Shown: positions 19,919 to 30,296, counted from the stretch's first letter. The stretch is DNA of 47,446 bases from Tieghemiomyces parasiticus (GCA_027575765.1 JANBPT010000289.1:1-47446); one strand, 5' to 3'. Notes: a model not told the origin generated them from the sequence alone. Numbers and translations: made by a program.

Positions 19919-22102
19919 ATGTCTGAACCAAGCTATTATATTGGCGTGGATGTGGGTACCGCCTCAGTACGGGCAGCGCTCTTTCAAGTATCCAGCGGCG
20001 ACTCTGGTGCCGAACTCGTCGCCATCCGCACCCATCCCATTAGCATGCAGCGGTCGATGCATCCCGTCTTCCCTGTCCGGAGCGCGGCCTCCTCCTCCGC
20101 CGATAACGGCGACCAAACGGAGAGTACGCCGGTGACGTACCACTACGAGCAGTGCAGCGAAGAGGTCTGGCGGGCGGTGGTGACCTGCGTGCGAGGCTGC
20201 TCAGCCGAAGCCACGCTGCACCCGGGGTTCTCGGTGCAGCGAGTTCGAGGGATCGGGTTTGACGCCACCTGTTCCCTGGTCGTGCTGCGGCCGCCTGGCC
20301 CGTCCGTCTCAGGTGACTCGGGCAGCTTGGCGGAGCCGGAACGGTGGGTCCCAGTGCCTATATCACAAGCGGCTCTTACCAAACAATTCGGTAGCAGTAC
20401 GGGGCCTCCGTTGGAATCCTCATCGGATTTAAGTACAGAGGATTGTAAGGGTAAGCTTCCCAGCTCCGACCTGTACAATATTGTGCTCTGGATGGACCAC
20501 CGCGCCGAGGACCAGGCCAACCGGATTAACCGGTCGACCGAAGGTGCCCAACGGTCCTTTCGCTACCTCGGCGGTCGGGCGTCGGTGGAGATGGAGCTGC
20601 CCAAGATACTATGGCTAAAAGAATTTTGCCGGGCGTACGAACCTGCCGCAAGTGGGACAGCGGGGCTCTGGCCCCGTATGCACTTCTTCAGCCTCCCTGA
20701 TTTTCTTACCTGGCGGGCAACGGGTAATCCACAGCGGTCCGCCTGTTCACTCGTTTGCAAATGGGGTTACCTGCCTTCTACTTCCTTATCAGCTTCCCCA
20801 AACGCAGCCCAGGATGGTGGTTGGGACCAGGCGTACCTCCAGGATATTGGTCTGGGAGACCTGGCCGACGACGATTACATTAGAATCGGCGGTGGAGGCG
20901 GTAGCCGATCCGCTCAATTGGTATCACACGCGGGCGATTGGGTAGGGAACCTCACCCCGCACGCGGCCACCGAGCTAGGCCTGCCTGAGTCGGTCCGGGT
21001 CGGCTCGGCTGTCATTGATGCTTATGCCGGTTGGATCGGTACGGTGGCAGCCACCGCGGTCCCACAGCCTGGTAACCTCATCCCAGAGCCGTCAGCCGAC
21101 CCACTGACGCATCGATTAGCCATGATCTGCGGGACCTCCTCCTGCCACCTGGTGGCCCAACCTGATCCACACTTCGTCAGTGGCGTCTGGGGTCCTTACC
21201 AGAGTGTGACAGTTCCAAATTTATGGCTGAACGAGGGCGGACAGAGCGCCACCGGAGCCCTATTGGACTTTATCGTTAGTAGTCATCCCGCCTTCCCGGC
21301 GGTGTACCACGCAGCCGAGACCAAAGTGCGGCAGGAAACAGCGACCAGGACGGCGGAGACAGATCACAACCAAACGGGGTTATCCGCTGCCCCGACCGCC
21401 GCAGTGTACCGGTACCTGAATCATATGGTTGTACAGGCCCTGGCGAGGGAGGACACCTGCGACGGCAAACCTTACACGGGTTACCTTCGCCTAGTAGGTG
21501 ACGCCCGGTTCCACGTCCTACCGGATTTCCACGGTAACCGATCACCCATCAGTGACGCCTCCCTTCGCGGCGCGCTGGTGGGTCTTGACTTGGAACCCCA
21601 GAACACCCCTACGGCCTTGGTCCGCTACTACGTAGCCTTTGTCCTGGCCCTGGCCTATGGGACCCGGCAAATCATTGACCAGCTCACACAAGGGACCCGG
21701 ATGACGTCGGCGACCGAAAACATGGATATTGATGCCCTGGTTCTGTCGGGTGGACTGGCCCATAATGACTTTTTTGTCCAAGTTCACGCTGACGTAACCG
21801 GCCGCCCTGTACTTGTCCCTCAGGTACCCCGGGCTGCCGAGGTCTTGCTGGGGGCAGCCATGTGCGCCTACGCTGCAGCCCAAGCGGAGGGGCAGGATTT
21901 GACCGTCCTTTCCGATGCCACCGGTACTTCCTCGCCCGTACCTCTGGTCCAGGCTATGCGGACTATGGCACCTACCGCCCACCTCGTACGGCCGCTATGT
22001 ACTTTGGAAGATCGGCGTATTCACGACCGCCGCTACCGTGTCATGTGTCAAATGCAGCAGGACCAGATACGATACCAGCGGATCATGGAAGGAGCGGAAT
22101 AG
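19919..22102 (+). CDS. FGGY-family carbohydrate kinase (D-ribulokinase/YDR109C-like), 727 aa
   Basis: ATP-dependent sugar kinase, probably cytosolic; the eukaryotic FGGY/YDR109C branch phosphorylates pentuloses such as D-ribulose. The ATG at 19919 gives MSEPSYYIGVDVGTASVRAA, with the phosphate-1 D-x-G-T loop at residues 11-14; the upstream in-frame extension lacks an ATG. Other landmarks: RGIGFDATCSLVVL, then LYNIVLWMDHRAEDQANRIN, catalytic Asp in AVIDAYAGWIGTVA (about D367), MICGTSSCHLV, VLPDFHGNRSPISDASLRGA and the C-terminal LVLSGGLAHNDFFVQVHADV signature. Longer than the human protein (about 550 aa), owing to inserts around residues 45-75, 125-150 and 475-500. Single exon. Lies 446 bp after the NBS1-like gene, same strand; no functional link is implied. 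Confidence 0.9.
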   Translation: MSEPSYYIGVDVGTASVRAALFQVSSGDSGAELVAIRTHPISMQRSMHPVFPVRSAASSSADNGDQTESTPVTYHYEQCSEEVWRAVVTCVRGCSAEATLHPGFSVQRVRGIGFDATCSLVVLRPPGPSVSGDSGSLAEPERWVPVPISQAALTKQFGSSTGPPLESSSDLSTEDCKGKLPSSDLYNIVLWMDHRAEDQANRINRSTEGAQRSFRYLGGRASVEMELPKILWLKEFCRAYEPAASGTAGLWPRMHFFSLPDFLTWRATGNPQRSACSLVCKWGYLPSTSLSASPNAAQDGGWDQAYLQDIGLGDLADDDYIRIGGGGGSRSAQLVSHAGDWVGNLTPHAATELGLPESVRVGSAVIDAYAGWIGTVAATAVPQPGNLIPEPSADPLTHRLAMICGTSSCHLVAQPDPHFVSGVWGPYQSVTVPNLWLNEGGQSATGALLDFIVSSHPAFPAVYHAAETKVRQETATRTAETDHNQTGLSAAPTAAVYRYLNHMVVQALAREDTCDGKPYTGYLRLVGDARFHVLPDFHGNRSPISDASLRGALVGLDLEPQNTPTALVRYYVAFVLALAYGTRQIIDQLTQGTRMTSATENMDIDALVLSGGLAHNDFFVQVHADVTGRPVLVPQVPRAAEVLLGAAMCAYAAAQAEGQDLTVLSDATGTSSPVPLVQAMRTMAPTAHLVRPLCTLEDRRIHDRRYRVMCQMQQDQIRYQRIMEGAE

Positions 22103-22265
22103 CGGAAGAGAGCGACAGTGAGAGGAAGCCTTATAATGGGGGTGGAGATAAAAGTAGCTCACTCTCTACCTTCTCTGTTGTTTCTCATTTACCTTCATAG
22201 TAGAAAGCGGGGTCATAAACTCTGAGACCCAGTCGACTAATTTGACCTAAAATCCTTTGTCGGTT

Positions 22266-22593
22266 ATGTCCACTGCCTTTCACATTGCGTCAAGCCTGCT
22301 TGCTCGTGCTCGGCATTGCGCTATCCAACGTTCTTCCGAAGCCGATACTTTGCCCAGTCGACTTGCCCCCACTTGGCAGGTTAGTACCTCGTGGATTGGT
22401 TGGAAAAGGCTATGGAACTGACGGTACCCATGTGCTACCGCCGGGACTATTAAGAGGGGTGTTACAGGTGGACCGTCGTAGCCTAAAACTCCTCCCCTCT
22501 GATCCATACCCCAAGCGAGGCCAACCGGTTGCCTTTGCCGTCCCAGGTAGTGCCACTCCACCTTGGTGGCTGCGTCTTATAGTAGCTGATTAA
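22266..22593 (+). CDS. Possible small mitochondrial protein, 79 aa, two exons
   Basis: Model: exon 1 22266-22379, intron 22380-22467 (88 bp; CAG/GTTAGT donor, CTGAC branch, TTACAG acceptor, phase 0), exon 2 22468-22593. The N-terminus, MSTAFHIASSLLARARHCAI and on to R-S-S, is rich in Arg, Ser and Ala with no acidic residue in the first 20 or more positions, the pattern of a mitochondrial targeting peptide. Exon 2 is proline rich and ends ATPPWWLRLIVAD. No domain recognised. It starts 163 bases after the FGGY kinase stop, on the same strand. Support is the splice-site quality and frame agreement only; an unspliced frame from a non-ATG start also covers the region. Confidence 0.35.
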
Positions 22594-22649
22594 GGGAAGG
22601 CCTAGCTTCCTATCCCTACGGTGGCCCCACCTTTCCATCGCCTATATTA

Positions 22650-22952
22650 TCCAAACCAGGTGCCGCCTTCTATTCTTTTAGGGCCTTGCCTTTCTCTATT
22701 CCTGATCTGCGGCTACTTAGTCATCCCTCCATTTCCTGCCAGCGCCCGGCTCCGCCGCGACCTGTAGTCCTGGATCCCTTAGTCCAGGCTAAATAGTTAC
22801 AATGAATGATACTGGTCATTGCTAGTCAAGTATAAAAGCCCTACCGGTCGCCATTCAATAAGCAGCAGTTACCACCCAAACTGCAATCCACAAACCCCAG
22901 TTTAAAGCTTAAACGCTTGTTTGCTATACTTAGTAAGCTTACGCCTACCACA
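22650..22952 (+). mobile_element. Diverged 5'-truncated LTR, family L1
   Basis: The 3' half of family L1: CAAGTATAAAAGCCCTACCG, then a CAATAAG signal, and the end ACGCCTACCACA matches the ends of the copies at 12661-13199 and 41435-41976. The middle shares CTTTTAGGGCCTTGCC and CCAGCGCCCGGCTCCGCC-type blocks. The first 150-200 bases of the family are not recognisable upstream, so this copy is truncated or strongly diverged at its 5' side. Confidence 0.5.
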
Positions 22953-23091
22953 GTATTTACTACGGCATAGCGTAAATTAGTGGCCAAGGCTGCTTTATCT
23001 AAAAGCCGAAAGTGTGCATGATTCCATGGCCTATTTAAGTGTGGCCGAACATTCCAATGACAACTGCAGAAGTAGACCAACGAAACAGTGA

Positions 23092-24077
23092 CTATTTGGT
23101 AAACGAAACGAAACACAAGTAGAGATCATCCAACCCAGGGCACGCTTGCTGGAAAGGAATCGGGTCACGCGTATTCATGGGGGCATAAGTCATGAAGTAG
23201 GGTTTGTCATCATTGTCGCTGAACACTGGGAGATCGGTTGGGAATCTGTAGCATTTGGGTTGGAATCGACAGTCTAACGATATCCTTCCGAGTTTTAGTG
23301 CGCGACTCCCAGTTAACACAGATACCATTTTTATTGAGCCAGCAAACGTCCAGGACCTGAGAGACTCGCCACGTCCCACTTACGGATGCTATCAATGAAA
23401 TCACTTTTCCCGAGATGGTCAGCCACGAGTACGGCGATTCCCAGGTAAACGTCCTGTGTTTCATCCTTCCATTCCATACGAAGGTTTGGGAAGTACAAGT
23501 TATAGCACGATTTGAGATGGTCGAACTTGCCCAAAGCAGTGAAGCCAACCGCCACCAAGTGATCAAAATGAATGCAGAGGTTATCCGCAAGCATGTGATT
23601 GATCTCTTTAAACGATTGCAGTTTTTACGGGTTTTGCTGCTGTGTAGAATTGTGGCAAAGAAGGTGGTTGACTATTGTTGTTGTAGAAAGGGGCGATCAC
23701 CACCATGATAGGCTCATAGGAACCTTGGATCATGAACGCCTCAATGAATTGGAGGCGTTTGGATGGAATGGACACACCCTAGCACAGCACGTTGGCTATC
23801 ACGTAATTCTTAAGGGGATTGGTGATGGACCTCCGCTACTCAACCAACAGGCCAGCATGATCAGCAATCAGGGCCTGGGGAAGAGCAAGGACGGATTGTT
23901 TGCATTACTGTGGTATGTAATGTCATGGAACTTGATGATGTGGGTGGCTTGCCAGATCCAGTGCAGCTCAGGTTGGAACTCACACATGGCTGGTGGCCAA
24001 AACTTTTTAGAATAGGAAATATTGTGGTCAACTACCTTACAAAGTGCTCCATAGGTATTGACAGTACCAGGCTGCAC
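23092..24077 (-). pseudogene. Broken gene of unknown function, about 300 codons
   Basis: Consecutive minus-strand frames read like one decayed protein. In order: a piece at 24077-23868; A-L-I-A-D-H-A-G-L-L-V-E then a stop; N-P-L-K-N-Y-V-I-A-N-V-L-C then a stop; FIEAFMIQGSYEPIMVVIAP and F-Y-N-N-N (near 23740-23660); a frame change near 23610; HMLADNLCIHFDHLVAVGFT ... LYFPNLRMEW ... IAVLVADHLGKSDFIDSI (23594-23331); another frame change; then a tail ending near 23092. At least two stops and two frameshifts break it. No domain recognised. It lies at the edge of the transposon zone, directly behind an LTR remnant, so it could be a host gene killed by insertion or a transposon gene. Confidence 0.4.
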
Positions 24078-25065
24078 AATTATAATACCACCCCATGCCC
24101 TTCTCAGGCTTGAGCAGGCAGGGCAGGTGCCTGGGCTTTTTTAGTTTGGTATACACATTGCCAAGCCAAGTTATCAGTCTATAGTGAAGTTGCTCAGGTG
24201 AAGTGATTTTTTATTTAGAGTGAATCTAAGGCAGGCAACCTGTTGGTCATAATTTGCCATCCACAGGGAAACATAATAAAGGATAAAAGATCAAAAACCC
24301 TCAGGAGCTACAGAATATGGAGGGAAAAGACTCAAAAGATGGGAGTGGGCAGACCCTGGGAAGTAAGCCAGGCCATATGACAACCTGCCCAACCTTAAAC
24401 TGGACAAGAAAGTATGGGGTTAGTGAGTAAGGAGGGGGGCCACAGGACAGGGCAACCACCAAGGCAGAAAAAAGTATAAAAATGGGTAAACTAGCCTAAG
24501 TGGCAGGGGAGGGGGCAGGTGGGCCAGGGAGGACAACCAGATGGAACCAGAATCTTCATCAGGGACGTCCAGGTTGGGACAACACAGCCTCTCAATCAGG
24601 AGCAGGATGGCCGGCATGGGCTGCCAGTGGGTACAGGGACTCTTGGGGGACTTGGGCAGGGTGGACAGGGCATGGTCCAGGGGGTGCACACCTACAGGAG
24701 AAGGTGGCAGGACTTGTCAGAGGGCCTGGGGGATCTCAGGACAGCAGGGGAAGTGCCTCCTCTTGGTCAGGTCATGGCCACAGGGGCAGGGGTGTGGGGT
24801 ACCAGGCAGCCAGTTCATCCTCCACCTCAGCATCCTCAGACAGAAGGCCTGAATCCCTTTCAGCTCATTTGGCTAGGTATCATTCAAGATGGAGATGGCT
24901 AAGCCATACTCTATGACTGGTCTGTATGAGAAACATAGAGACTAAAACTGAAGTGAAGGTTAAGCAAAACTTGCTAAAGTCAATATAATATATTAAATTA
25001 TGCATGTTAAAGTTACAAAAGGCAATGAAAAATGAACCACATTAAAGAAAGACGATAAAAACTAT
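24078..25065. other. Edge of the transposon zone, G/C strand-skewed block
   Basis: 24.42-24.86 kb is G rich on the plus strand and gives three overlapping 90-138-codon open frames, a side effect of few stop codons. No product recognised. CpG is nearly absent. The segment next to the tRNA (24.9-25.06 kb) is A/T rich. Confidence 0.35.
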
Positions 25066-25140
25066 TGCCCCATGCAGGGATCGAACCTACGACCTTCGCG
25101 TTATTAGCACGACGCTCTAAACCAACTGAGCTAATAGGGC
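25066..25140 (-). tRNA. tRNA-Ile (anticodon AAU)
   Basis: 75 bases, cloverleaf read on the minus strand: acceptor GCCCTAT pairs with ATGGGGC (one G-T wobble), discriminator A; D arm AGCTCAGTTGGTTTAGAGC; anticodon stem TCGTG/CGCGA with loop CTAATAA, anticodon AAT; T arm with GGTTCGATCC. The A and B boxes are intact and a TTTTT terminator follows about 6 bases later. No intron. Identical in sequence to the tRNA at 30734-30808, in opposite orientation. Transcription runs away from the repeat-filled interval between them. Confidence 0.95.
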
Positions 25141-25204
25141 TACATGTTCTGCAATGTAAGGGTATCAATCGTTTAGTAAACAAATCAAGAAAAGTAAAGA
25201 CAAA

Positions 25205-25528
25205 AGTGTAATCCAAGAATTTGTCCCCCTCCCTAGTTCCGGGCAATGACAACCTGGAGTTTTATGTCTCCAAGGTCACCAAGTTAAAATAAACTTGGTA
25301 AACAATAAACTATAGGCTTGTGACAGTATGATGTAGAAACAAGGAAGGTTAAGGGTTAAGGCAGCGCAAAGTGCTGCAACCATCACAGTTCTGTGGAGCC
25401 CTCACTTTATTATGTGTACTGAAAGTTATCTACTACTTGATATACCCACCAGTATGTGTTGTTCTGGTATATTAACCTTGCCACTTGTGGGAATGGCATC
25501 TGTAAGGTATCCACCACTGCCCACCCAT
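25205..25528 (+). repeat. Repeat R, copy 1
   Basis: Shares long stretches with the reverse complement of 28749-29020: for example ACAACCTGGAGTTTTATGTC against GCAACCTGGGGTTTTATGTC, GTTAAAATAAACTTGGTAA, TGTGGAGCCCTCACTTTATT against TGTGGAGCATTCACTTTGTT, and GGGAATGGCATCTGTAAGGT. It begins about 65 bases upstream of the tRNA-Ile gene. Origin unknown; probably part of a retroelement. Confidence 0.6.
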
Positions 25529-26015
25529 GTATAGAGGTCCTCCTGTATAGCATGGGAAATTCCACTATAAGGTATGGGAAATCCTGCATAGGTTTCCTCA
25601 CTAGTTACCCTTGGCCTACCCTAGCAGTAGCACTTTAGGTTACATTGCCTTTGATCATATAGTCATGAGTCCGACCTCCTAGAGACATCTAGATGGTTGT
25701 CCTTGTGCTGATATTAGGCCCAAGTCTAATACCATAACCAAAAGGCTATTCTACTATCACAGAATATATGGTTCTGAAATAGTAGACTTGGACTTTACCT
25801 TGGGAAAATCTAATGTGGTGGTTCCCAATCACCACACCATGTATAGAGGCCCCCCTGTATAGCATGGGAAATTCCACTGTAGGGCATGGGAAATCCTGCA
25901 TAGGTTTCCTCACTAGTTACCCTTAGCCTACCCTGGCAGTAGCACTTTATGTTACATTGCCTTTGATCATATGGTCACAAGTCCAACCTCCTAGAGACAT
26001 CTAGATGGTTGTCCT
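25529..26015 (+). repeat. Tandem direct repeat (about 175 bp) split by a MITE
   Basis: 25529-25703 and 25837-26015 are near-identical units, each running from CATGTATAGAGG to CTAGATGGTTGTCCT. The MITE copy 25704-25836 sits exactly between them. The left side of the first unit (CTGCCCACCCATGTATAGAG) looks like the empty insertion site of the MITE. Confidence 0.7.
25704..25836 (+). mobile_element. MITE copy 1 (133 bp)
   Basis: One of four 132-133-bp copies. Ends TGTGCTGATATTAGG and (reverse complement of the other end) TGTGGTGATTGGGAACC, so imperfect terminal inverted repeats. The interior holds a further inverted pair, CTACTAT ... ATAGTAG, giving a foldback structure. No coding capacity. The flanks differ (GTCCT / CCATG), consistent with later recombination. 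Confidence 0.7.
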
Positions 26016-26159
26016 ATTGTTCTTGAAGTCATGTCCTTGAGAGACCATTGTTCTGTTCCAGCTCAACCTTTGTCTTGTCACCTGGGATTAAGCAGTAGTA
26101 ATTGCAGGCATGATCAATGCCATTGTCATTTGGGTATTTACCTGATCATATATATACCC

Positions 26160-26368
26160 TGAGCATCTGCTCTTCTATGTTCTGGGAGTGTTTCCCTTGC
26201 CTTGCCTCCAGGCAACCCTTTTGAGTTTCCCTTGGTTTCATTTGTACTTTCCTTGTCCCAAGTATGTCTACCTTTAATGAAGCTCACCTCTCCCACCTAT
26301 TAAGATTGTGATTAGGCTATTGAAATACCTGACCTTAGGGTCTAATATCTAGGTAATCTTCACATTTT
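26160..26368 (+). repeat. Repeat S, uninterrupted copy
   Basis: Contains CTTCTATGTTCTGGGAGTGT, CTTGCCTCCAGGCA, AATGAAGCTC and GACCTTAGGGTCTAATATCT. The same blocks in the same order occur at about 27282-27345 and 27862-27970, where an L1-type LTR has been inserted between them. Its 3' end abuts the LTR at 26369. Confidence 0.6.
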
Positions 26369-26776
26369 TGTGGTGCCAACACTGGCTTTATTGCTTAAAG
26401 GCATCTAATGGGCACATCAATACCCAAAAGGTGTAAACAACTGCCAATCCCCTTTTAGAGGAAAGGCAAGACCAAGGTTTAAGGTTACACGCAATATGCA
26501 GGGGGATGTAGATCCTTCCCCTGCACCCAAGTATAAAAGTGTGCCTGCACGGGTAAGCAAGGGCTTGCCAGTTAGTTTTTTGACTATTATTTTATTTTAT
26601 TCTCTGCCTTGATTATATTCTTTTATTTATTTTAATAGTTGGGATGCTGTTGCAGTCCCATACTATTTACATTTATGCCAAAGTAAACAAACCACTATTG
26701 GCCCCATTTGCCATTGAATCTAGACCATAGTCACTTATGGTTCAACTAAATCCTGCTGCTAGGGCCTAGCACCACA
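26369..26776 (+). mobile_element. Solo LTR, family L2, copy 1 (408 bp)
   Basis: Begins TGTGGTGCCAACAC and ends GCCTAGCACCACA, giving 8-bp terminal inverted repeats TGTGGTGC/GCACCACA. A promoter-like AAGTATAAAAGTG lies near 26530. The inverted partner is at 29884-30296. TTTT lies on both sides. This copy has lost CpG dinucleotides relative to the partner (for example CACATC where the partner has CACGTC). Confidence 0.65.
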
Positions 26777-26877
26777 TTTTTGTGGAGCCCTCATTCTGTT
26801 AGGCCTCCTGAAGATGCCTGACAGACAGATCTTGGTTAGGATGATCTAACAGGTTATGTATGTGTTGGCAAACCCAT

Positions 26878-27010
26878 TGTGGTGATTGGGAACCACCACA
26901 TTAGATTTTCCCAAGGTAAAGTCCAAGTCTACTATTTCAGAACCACATATTCTGTGATAGTAGAATAGCCTTTTGGTTATGGTATTAGACTTGGGCCTAA
27001 TATCAGCACA
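26878..27010 (-). mobile_element. MITE copy 2 (133 bp) with target duplication
   Basis: Full-length copy in minus orientation, TGTGGTGATTGGG ... CAGCACA, flanked on both sides by CCCAT (26873-26877 and 27011-27015), a clear 5-bp target-site duplication. This is the best evidence that the family moved as a terminal-inverted-repeat element. Confidence 0.8.
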
Positions 27011-27383
27011 CCCATCAGGGAAAGCCAAATGCATCTGCCAAGCCATAGGAGGCCAATACTTTTAGAGTATGCAATCAGGCCACTTCTCACACCAATGAGG
27101 GGCCTGATTTCCCATAAGTTGGGTTTCATACTTTTTGATTCTTGTTGTTTCAGACTTTTTGATTTGTAATGTTTCATCCTGGAGGTTGCCAAAGTATTCC
27201 ACTAGCTTAAATAACTAAGGCCACCAAAAGTACTTAACTTGGCACCTTGAGGGTGAACTCATATTTAAGGTTAGAACCTCTACCCTTCTATGTTCTGGGA
27301 GTGTTTTCCCCTGCCTTGCCTCCAGGCATCCCTTTCAAGTTTCCCTTGGTTCTTGTGTCCCCTGTTATAATCCAAATACTCAA

Positions 27384-27859
27384 TGTGGTGCCCTAAACCA
27401 CTGATCTGATCAGTTGTGGCATCTTGGTCTTGTCCCTATTTCCATTAACCAATTCCCATATTCAATATTCCTTTGTAGCAATGCCAACCTTCCTGATCCA
27501 CCAGATGGCATCTTCTACTCTGACAGGCATCCCCGCCTCTATCCTTTTAGGGCTCTACTTCCTTCAATATTATTCTTCTGGCAGTTGCACAGCTGCCTTC
27601 ATATTTGCTCTGGTGCTGGCCCCACCTTGCACTATTGTCCTTGGGCTTGCCTGTCCCAACCCATAGCTGCGGCAAAGGATGCATGACGTCCTTCCATATA
27701 AACAACCCTCTGGGTTGCTACACAATAAACAATAGCTTAAACACACACAACCAGTTTTGTCACCACCTCTTAGTTCTTTTGTACCTTGTTCAGTTTACTA
27801 GTCTTTAGTTTGCTGGCTATCAGCCTTATTTTCCTCTAGGGTAGTGTTTCCCTACAACA
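27384..27859 (+). mobile_element. LTR of family L1, CpG-depleted copy
   Basis: Starts TGTGGTGCCCTAAACC and ends near CCTACAACA. It shares TATCCTTTTAGGGCT and CATATAAACAACCC ... CACAATAAACAATAG with the L1 LTRs (TATCCTTCTAGGGCC and AGTATAAAAGCCC ... TACAATAAACGACAG in the 41.4-kb copy). It interrupts repeat S between 27345 and 27862. CpG is scarce compared with the copies at 12661 and 41435. Confidence 0.5.
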
Positions 27860-28615
27860 TTCTACCTCAATGAAGCTCTCATCCCTTGTCTGTTAAGACT
27901 GTGATCAGGTAGCTGAAGGTATTTGACCTTAGGGTCAAATATCTAGGTAACCTTCACATTTTTGTTTTTGTGAGTGGAGTTAGGATTGGTTCACAATGAT
28001 GTCATTTATAGTTAAAAGTAGGTGAAAAGGAAGATGGATTGAATAAAAGAACTAGTCTGGTCACAATCTGTCATTTTATTGAAGAGACGTGATAGATCTA
28101 TGTGTACTTGTCTAGGAGACAGGCATACAGAAGGATAGACTGGTATATTTGACACCCATGAACAAGGCTGCATAACTGATGCACTGGTCTGCTGCCTCTC
28201 CAAACCACCATCCACCAATGGTTTTTGAACCTTCCAGTGAACCACCAGAGATACACATACTTGACCCTGAACTTCACCACTTAGCACCTTATATCAACTG
28301 GGGCCTCCACCCTCCCCCATGATTCCCTCTCCGTTTTATCATCTACTTCCTTGTATTTGCCTGGCAGTGCATAGCACTTGCCACCTATGGGCGGCCCTTC
28401 TACTTTTTACCAATAAACTCTCCCCACCCAGCAAAGTGTCCAGTGGGCTCCCAACCTCATTTTGGGGCACTGCACTAGGTAGGGTGTGAGTAGGGAGGAG
28501 GTGGAATAGAGAGAGCCAGCCTAGAGGTGGCTCAGAGGGTCACAACAGAGGAGGCATCAGGGTTGTGATGAATTACCAATGCAATGGGAAACATCATGCA
28601 AAGGTTAAAGCAGAG

Positions 28616-28748
28616 TGTGGTGATTGGGAACCACCACATTAGATTTTCCCAAGGTAAAGTCCAAGTCTACTATTTCAGAACCATAAATTCTGTGATAGTA
28701 GAATAGCCTTTTGGTTATGGTATTAGACTTGGGCCTAATATCAGCACA
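28616..28748 (-). mobile_element. MITE copy 3 (133 bp)
   Basis: Full-length minus-orientation copy. Its right flank, CATGGGTGGGCAGCGGTGG, is the reverse complement of the sequence left of the empty site at 25510-25533. With the CCATG flank to the right of copy 1, this reconstructs one original insertion with a CCATG duplication whose halves are now 3 kb apart. Confidence 0.7.
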
Positions 28749-29020
28749 CATGGGTGGGCAGCGGTGGATACCTTGCAGATGCCATTCCCAAAAGTGGTAA
28801 AGAACCTTCAAGGCACTTAACAAAGTGAATGCTCCACAAAATGTGATGGTGGTAGCACTCTGCACTGCCTTTACTTTTAAACTTCCTTGTTATTGTGTCA
28901 TGTTCTCATAGCGTATAGTTTATTTGTTACCCAGTTTATTTTAACATGTTGACCTTGGGGACATAAAACCCCAGGTTGCCATCACCTAGAACTGGGGAGG
29001 GGGCTGAATTCCAGGATATT
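28749..29020 (-). repeat. Repeat R, copy 2 (inverted)
   Basis: Reverse complement of the 25205-25528 repeat, about 80 percent alike by eye. Some CG positions of copy 1 are TA or TG here (AGTTCCGGGC against AGTTCTAGGT; CAGCGCAAAG against CAGTGCAGAG). It abuts MITE copy 3. Confidence 0.6.
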
Positions 29021-29883
29021 CAATTGACACCATTTTCCTTGCTATTATCTAACCATTTTCAATAAACTGTTTTAACACTTACACCATTAATGTGATGGGC
29101 CAACCAACTTGAACCACTTGAAAGGATCTTCTTATTATTATGATCCAAGTTTCTCAGAACAACAGAGCTTACTAGCCTATGATATTGTTGTCATCTAAAC
29201 TCCTCCTTTGATCTGAGCACCCCAGCCTATGTGCACAAGGGTGTGTCTCCATTAGTTTGGCAACATGAATAAATACCGGGCCTGTCTCCTATTCCAGGAA
29301 CGGCATTTGGCTCTTTACACTTGTTCCAAATCCTTACATTTTACAACATTCAGTTTAATTGAAGCTCTCCCTCACCTTGTCATACTATTACATAAAAATT
29401 GTAAAGTGGACTGGTATCTGGAAGCCGATCCCGCCTTCAAAAGAACCTCCAGGTCAAAGTGGAGAATTCAGGAGTATACAGTCGGACCAGCACTGTCCAA
29501 ATCTGTAATGCAAAGTTCAGTAGGCTAACTATTGACGGAGAAAACCTCAAATAAAATCTATAAACATTTACCAACAGGCAAGCTTAAGGGAATATTGGTA
29601 ATAGACTTTACTAGCAGAATAGTGCCAACGGATGGCACTATGGGATAGGAATTGGGGAATCAGCTCCTGGGCCCTGTGTTGCATACTTGGGCCTGGCTTA
29701 TATACTATAACTATAATAGATGACCAATGCTAATTGGTGGAGGACCTGGCTGGTTCTCCATCTCTTCCGGGCCTCTCCCCAAGGTTGCCTGGTCTCTTTC
29801 CTTTCTTTTCTTTTAATGGTTGTATAGGCGCAGCCTATTATAGCTCCTTGAAGGGAGAAGGCGTGCTTGGCTTCACAACAGAA
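29021..29883. other. Repeat-zone filler, no gene supported
   Basis: One 87-codon plus frame from 29265 has an ATG and mixed composition but no recognisable motif. CpG reappears here at a normal-looking rate, so this stretch may be younger or of different origin from its surroundings. Nothing else seen. Confidence 0.3.
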
Positions 29884-30296
29884 TGTGGTGCTCAGCCCTA
29901 GGCGGAAGTCTTTGGTTAGGCCGTACGCAACAATGGTCTGGGCCCAATGGCAAATCTGGAAGAATATGTCAACAGACAGGATTGTTTACATGAACGTCAA
30001 AATGTAAATAGTATGGGATGGGAATGGTGTAGTTATTGATACGGAAAATAAAATAAAATAAAGTTTATCAGATGAATCAAAAAATAGAAAATAGCTGGCA
30101 AGCCCTTGCCTAACTGTGTGGGCTTGCTTTTATAGTTGTGCGCGGGGAAGGATCTGCATTCCCCTGCATAAGGTGTGTAACCTTAAAACTTTGATCCTAG
30201 CTTTCCCCCTAAAGGGATTGGCTAGTGTTTACGTTTTCCCAGTGCTGACGTGCCCGTCAGATACCTTCAAGAGGCAAAGCAGGTGTTGGCACCACA
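29884..30296 (-). mobile_element. Solo LTR, family L2, copy 2 (413 bp, inverted)
   Basis: On the minus strand it runs TGTGGTGCCAACACCTGC ... GAGCACCACA, the same ends as copy 1, with TATAAAAGCAAGCCC as the promoter box. CpGs retained here (GACGGGCACGTCAG, AACGTAAAC) are TG or CA in copy 1. It ends about 440 bases upstream of the tRNA-Ile gene at 30734. Confidence 0.65.

Noticed and set aside
24500..24916. Three overlapping plus-strand ORFs of 103-138 codons
   Set aside because: The block is G rich and stop-poor; peptides are Gly/Trp/Gln repeats of composition, with no motif.
26369..30296. A complete L2 LTR retrotransposon bounded by the two L2 copies
   Set aside because: The two LTRs are in opposite orientation and the 3.1 kb between contains other repeats and no gag/pol reading.
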